Made by a program: the position numbers and the translations under genes. From Malurus cyaneus samueli (Eukaryota; Chordata; Aves; Passeriformes; Maluridae): DNA of 64,000 nt. The stretch is taken from NCBI GenBank assembly GCA_009741485.1, contig CM019237.1:44169724-44233723 (forward strand). The letters are read 5' to 3'. Positions 60,951 through 64,000 of this stretch are shown piece after piece; the stretch's first letter is position 1; every line of letters begins with the position of its first letter. The notes beneath the pieces were generated by a model. That model did not search any database. It saw only the letters and a program-made list of their open reading frames with translations, and was not told where the DNA came from.

Positions 60951-63900
60951 GTGGTACAGGAGGGGTGCGCTGGGGAAACAGAGCCCCTGGGGTGGTGGCG
61001 TGCCCTCCTGCAGCCCCTCGTCGAGGGGATACTCAGGAAAGAGAACAGCAGTTCCAGTCCTCTGTGAACATCAGAGCATCCTCCAAGGAGAGCTGTCCCC
61101 CCAGAGGAGGGCGGGACTGCAGGATGTGTGAAGTGGGACACTACTGGGACACCCCTAGAAAGTCATCCTCCACAGAGCCACGATGATTTTCAGCCAGGCT
61201 GGCCACGTGTTTATACTTCGAAGTTTAGAATCTCTGGGTGATGTGCACCCACTGCTCTGGTCTCTGGCTGGTGCCAGCCATAAAGGTTATTTATTCATCG
61301 TCGCTGGCGGTTTCTCTTCCCAGAAGGGCACGATTTGCTTTTCCTGCTCTGGGGCCATTGCGGCAACAGCAGGGTGGGGCAAACCGAGGGGCCATCGGGC
61401 GCCTTGCCCATCACTAACATGTTGTGCGGCCTCTAACAAGGGTGGTAGGGGTGAGGAGCAGTGACATATGGGAGCTGTGGCTGCAGCCTCATAGTCTCCA
61501 GACAGACCTAAATCCTGTACCAGGGAAGGTCAGCAAATCTGGCATCTCCAGCTGTGTTCTTGGGCATATATTCCCTCCATGCTCCATGAGAGAGAAGATG
61601 AATAATGCCTCGTCCTGTTTTGCCCTGTTGGTGCTCTAGCCTGGGGGATGTGGCTGCCATTGGACTGCACAATGCTGGCATAGGAGACCCCAGCCCCCTG
61701 GCAAGTGGTGATACAGAAAGACATTGTAAGGATGGACGTGGGATTAAGCAGTTCAGGCAGGCTCAGCACTCTCTGACAGGTGCCTCCTTCGGCCAACACT
61801 TGAAGTCCCTTGGACCAGCTTGTCCTCAAGACCCATGCCTTGCCTGCCATACCAGAGGTGTCAGGCTGAGGGTCTCACATGGGATGAAACACTCCAACAC
61901 CATCTTGCCTGTGCATCATGGCAATCCAAGATTTCAGGCTGGAGCTTTGCGCAAACAGCTTTCCACCGCAGCAAGGGTGAAACACTGGTGTCTTTTGCTG
62001 GGGGATGGATTTAGAGGATAAAATACCCATTCCCCAGTCACCAAGCCTGAGTCCTGCAGGACCCTGGTCGCTTCCCATCTGGAGTCTGGCAAAAGTCAAA
62101 GACATTGAAAACGTGGATAAGAAGAGCAGCTGGAGCCCAGGATGTGTCCGATCGGCCCCCAGTGCCTCAGCCTAATAGAGATCCATTAGGTAACATAGCT
62201 TGGAACCTCCAGAGCTTCCTGAAAGAGATAAAAAGCTAGTGAGGCGGAAGAAAACTGCTCGTCTCCAAAAGCCACAGTTTCCCTGCATCTCGGAGGGCTC
62301 TCTGATGAAAGGCCTCATCGTCTGGAAGTTGCAGACATGGGGGTCGTTACCACTAATAGCCGACAGCAGTATCGGCCTTGAGAGAAGCTGCGCAAGCAAA
62401 GTTTGCTGCTGCCCAGGTAATGCCAGCAATCGTTTCCCAGGCACCGGGTGATTGCTCCCGACGTGTGTGTGGCAGAGTCGCCCCGGGGGCTCGGAGAGTT
62501 TAACAGACTGTTAACAGGCAGAGCGAAAAACTGGCCAAAATCGGGGAGTTTGCTGAAAAATGGTTGCCTGGCGTGACCTGGGAGAAAGGGAACGGTTTTA
62601 AGGCGGGGGGGGGGAGGGTGTGGGGGGTTAGGGATGGATGTTTACTGAGTGTGAAGCAGCCGATTTAAAGGGTCTCTGGAAGCGAGGAGGGAGGAAAAGC
62701 CGCTTGCAGGCGCTAGCTGCGTGCATCAGCCCAGAAGGAAACCAAACCCAAGGGCATGGTGTAGAGGAGCACCCGCCCGGCACGTCCCCGGCGCGCAGGG
62801 CCGGCCGGGGCTGGCTCCGTGCGCTGCTGGCACCAGGGGCTGCAGCCCGCAGCCCCGCTGAGCCGTCAGCTCATCTTTGTCAAATAAGTGACCCAGCCAC
62901 TAGCTGCATCCCCAAAGGGAGGGGTTGTGAGAGGGAAATCCTGTAGCCCGGCACCTACGCTCTCACCAGCCCTGGGAAGCAGCGGCAGGACCCGCAGGAA
63001 AATTCAGGTCAGCAGGGACCTCCGGAGAAAAAGCAAAGGACATTCTTGCAACATCCGCGGGCACTTCTAGGGATGGGGATTTGTGAGGAGAGTTCCGTTA
63101 GGCTTTGGCCACCAGCCCCGGAGGATGTCACGGAAATATTCCCTGTAGTGACAATGCCACCCGGACTGCAGAAGGGTGTCTCTCTGCGCCTGCAGAAATA
63201 GGATATACGGGCGGTTCAACACCGAGCGGGGAGGAATACACTGAGCGCTGACACTGTAAACAGATTGTTTCTGGCAGGGCATGGTGATCTGGAGAAGATC
63301 CTCTCTGTCACAGCCAGAGAGCCCGACAGACCCAGATTTCTTCTGATCATGGAGGTGCAAGCCTAGCAGAGCTGCCAGGCTCTTACCCAAGGAGGAGGGA
63401 GCTGTCACCATCACCAAGGTGCAGTAAAGCCCTGGAAGCCTCCCTGCATGTGAGAGGCTTTCGGGTGCCATCAGCTCCTGAGGAAGGCCAGCAGTAGGAG
63501 CCCCAAAGCTACCCAGCCAGGTTCCCCTGCCCCTACCTGGGGAATCAGAGACACTTTCTCCCAAAACAGTGATCTTTTACCATGCAGAACGGAGCTGGAC
63601 TCCAGGCCAAGGGTGAATGAGGGAAAGGGTGATGCTGTGGGGTGGTTGCCCCATGTCGAAGGGCTGTGCTACGATAGGAGAGCTCCAGCACCTCATGCTT
63701 GTGTGTTGAGGAGTGCTGCCAGAGTGGGTTTTGCTGCTTGCAAATCAGCAGTTAACAGCAGACATCAGCCAGAAAGAGCTGAAAGCAAGGAAGGCTGTCA
63801 GGAAGAGCTTTCAGCATGCGCTGAGACACTGTACCCTGCCTTGAAGCAGAGGAGAGGCAGAGCTCCTGCCACCATGCCTGGGGGTACATGGGGCATTGGC

Positions 63901-64000
63901 ATACCCCAACACCTCCCACCATCCCCCAGGATACACCAGAGAAACCTATTCCCCTCTGAAACTTCAGCTTCTGAAGCTGGTTCTGTTCCAGCCAGGGCTA
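60951..64000. other. Intergenic, no supported gene
   Basis: Upstream of SHISA8. I looked for the human neighbours TNFRSF13C and CENPM on both strands and saw no cysteine-rich BAFF-receptor motif or CENPM-like exon. There is a G-run near 62606-62616 and a small inverted repeat at 62500-62514. Short open frames look like chance. Confidence 0.45.

Overview
The window is vertebrate genomic DNA, most likely from a bird. It has exon-intron genes with GT-AG junctions, CpG-island promoters, poly(A) signals and a CR1-type LINE remnant (CR1 is the typical avian and reptilian LINE). Introns are short: SREBF2 spans about 22 kb from start to stop codon. Gene order MEI1 > CCDC134 > SREBF2 < SHISA8 matches what I know of the human chromosome 22q13.2 neighbourhood. 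Species was not determined; all identities rest on reading the translated exons, without any database search.

Region 1 (1 to about 16.1 kb, + strand) holds the 3' half of MEI1, a meiotic double-strand-break factor. Eleven exons join in consistent reading phase. The C-terminus is not settled, because the last clear exon ends at or near a U12-like donor. Region 2 (about 17 to 25.06 kb, + strand) is CCDC134: a CpG island with CAG-repeat 5' UTR, six coding exons giving 229 aa, and a 1.2-kb 3' UTR. The first coding intron has textbook U12 (minor spliceosome) signals.

Region 3 (25.3 to 50.33 kb, + strand) is SREBF2, encoding SREBP-2, the sterol-regulated transcription factor. Nineteen coding exons give 1115 aa with an intact bHLH-zipper, both cleavage sites and both membrane segments. 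The promoter carries a sterol response element 18 bp before an inverted CCAAT box, the arrangement expected for self-activation. Intron 16 contains the mir-33 hairpin, so the cholesterol-synthesis regulator and the microRNA that represses cholesterol export share one primary transcript.

Region 4 (60.6 down to 50.95 kb, - strand) is SHISA8, a single-pass membrane protein of the Shisa/CKAMP family with four coding exons, 348 aa and a C-terminal PDZ ligand. Its 3' end converges on SREBF2 with about 0.64 kb between poly(A) signals. Its 7.1-kb first intron holds a CR1 fragment and minisatellites. Region 5 (60.95 to 64 kb) has no gene I can support.

No novel multi-gene system is visible. The most informative signals are the U12 intron in CCDC134, the possible U12 donor in MEI1, the mir-33 hairpin and the SREBF2 autoregulatory promoter.
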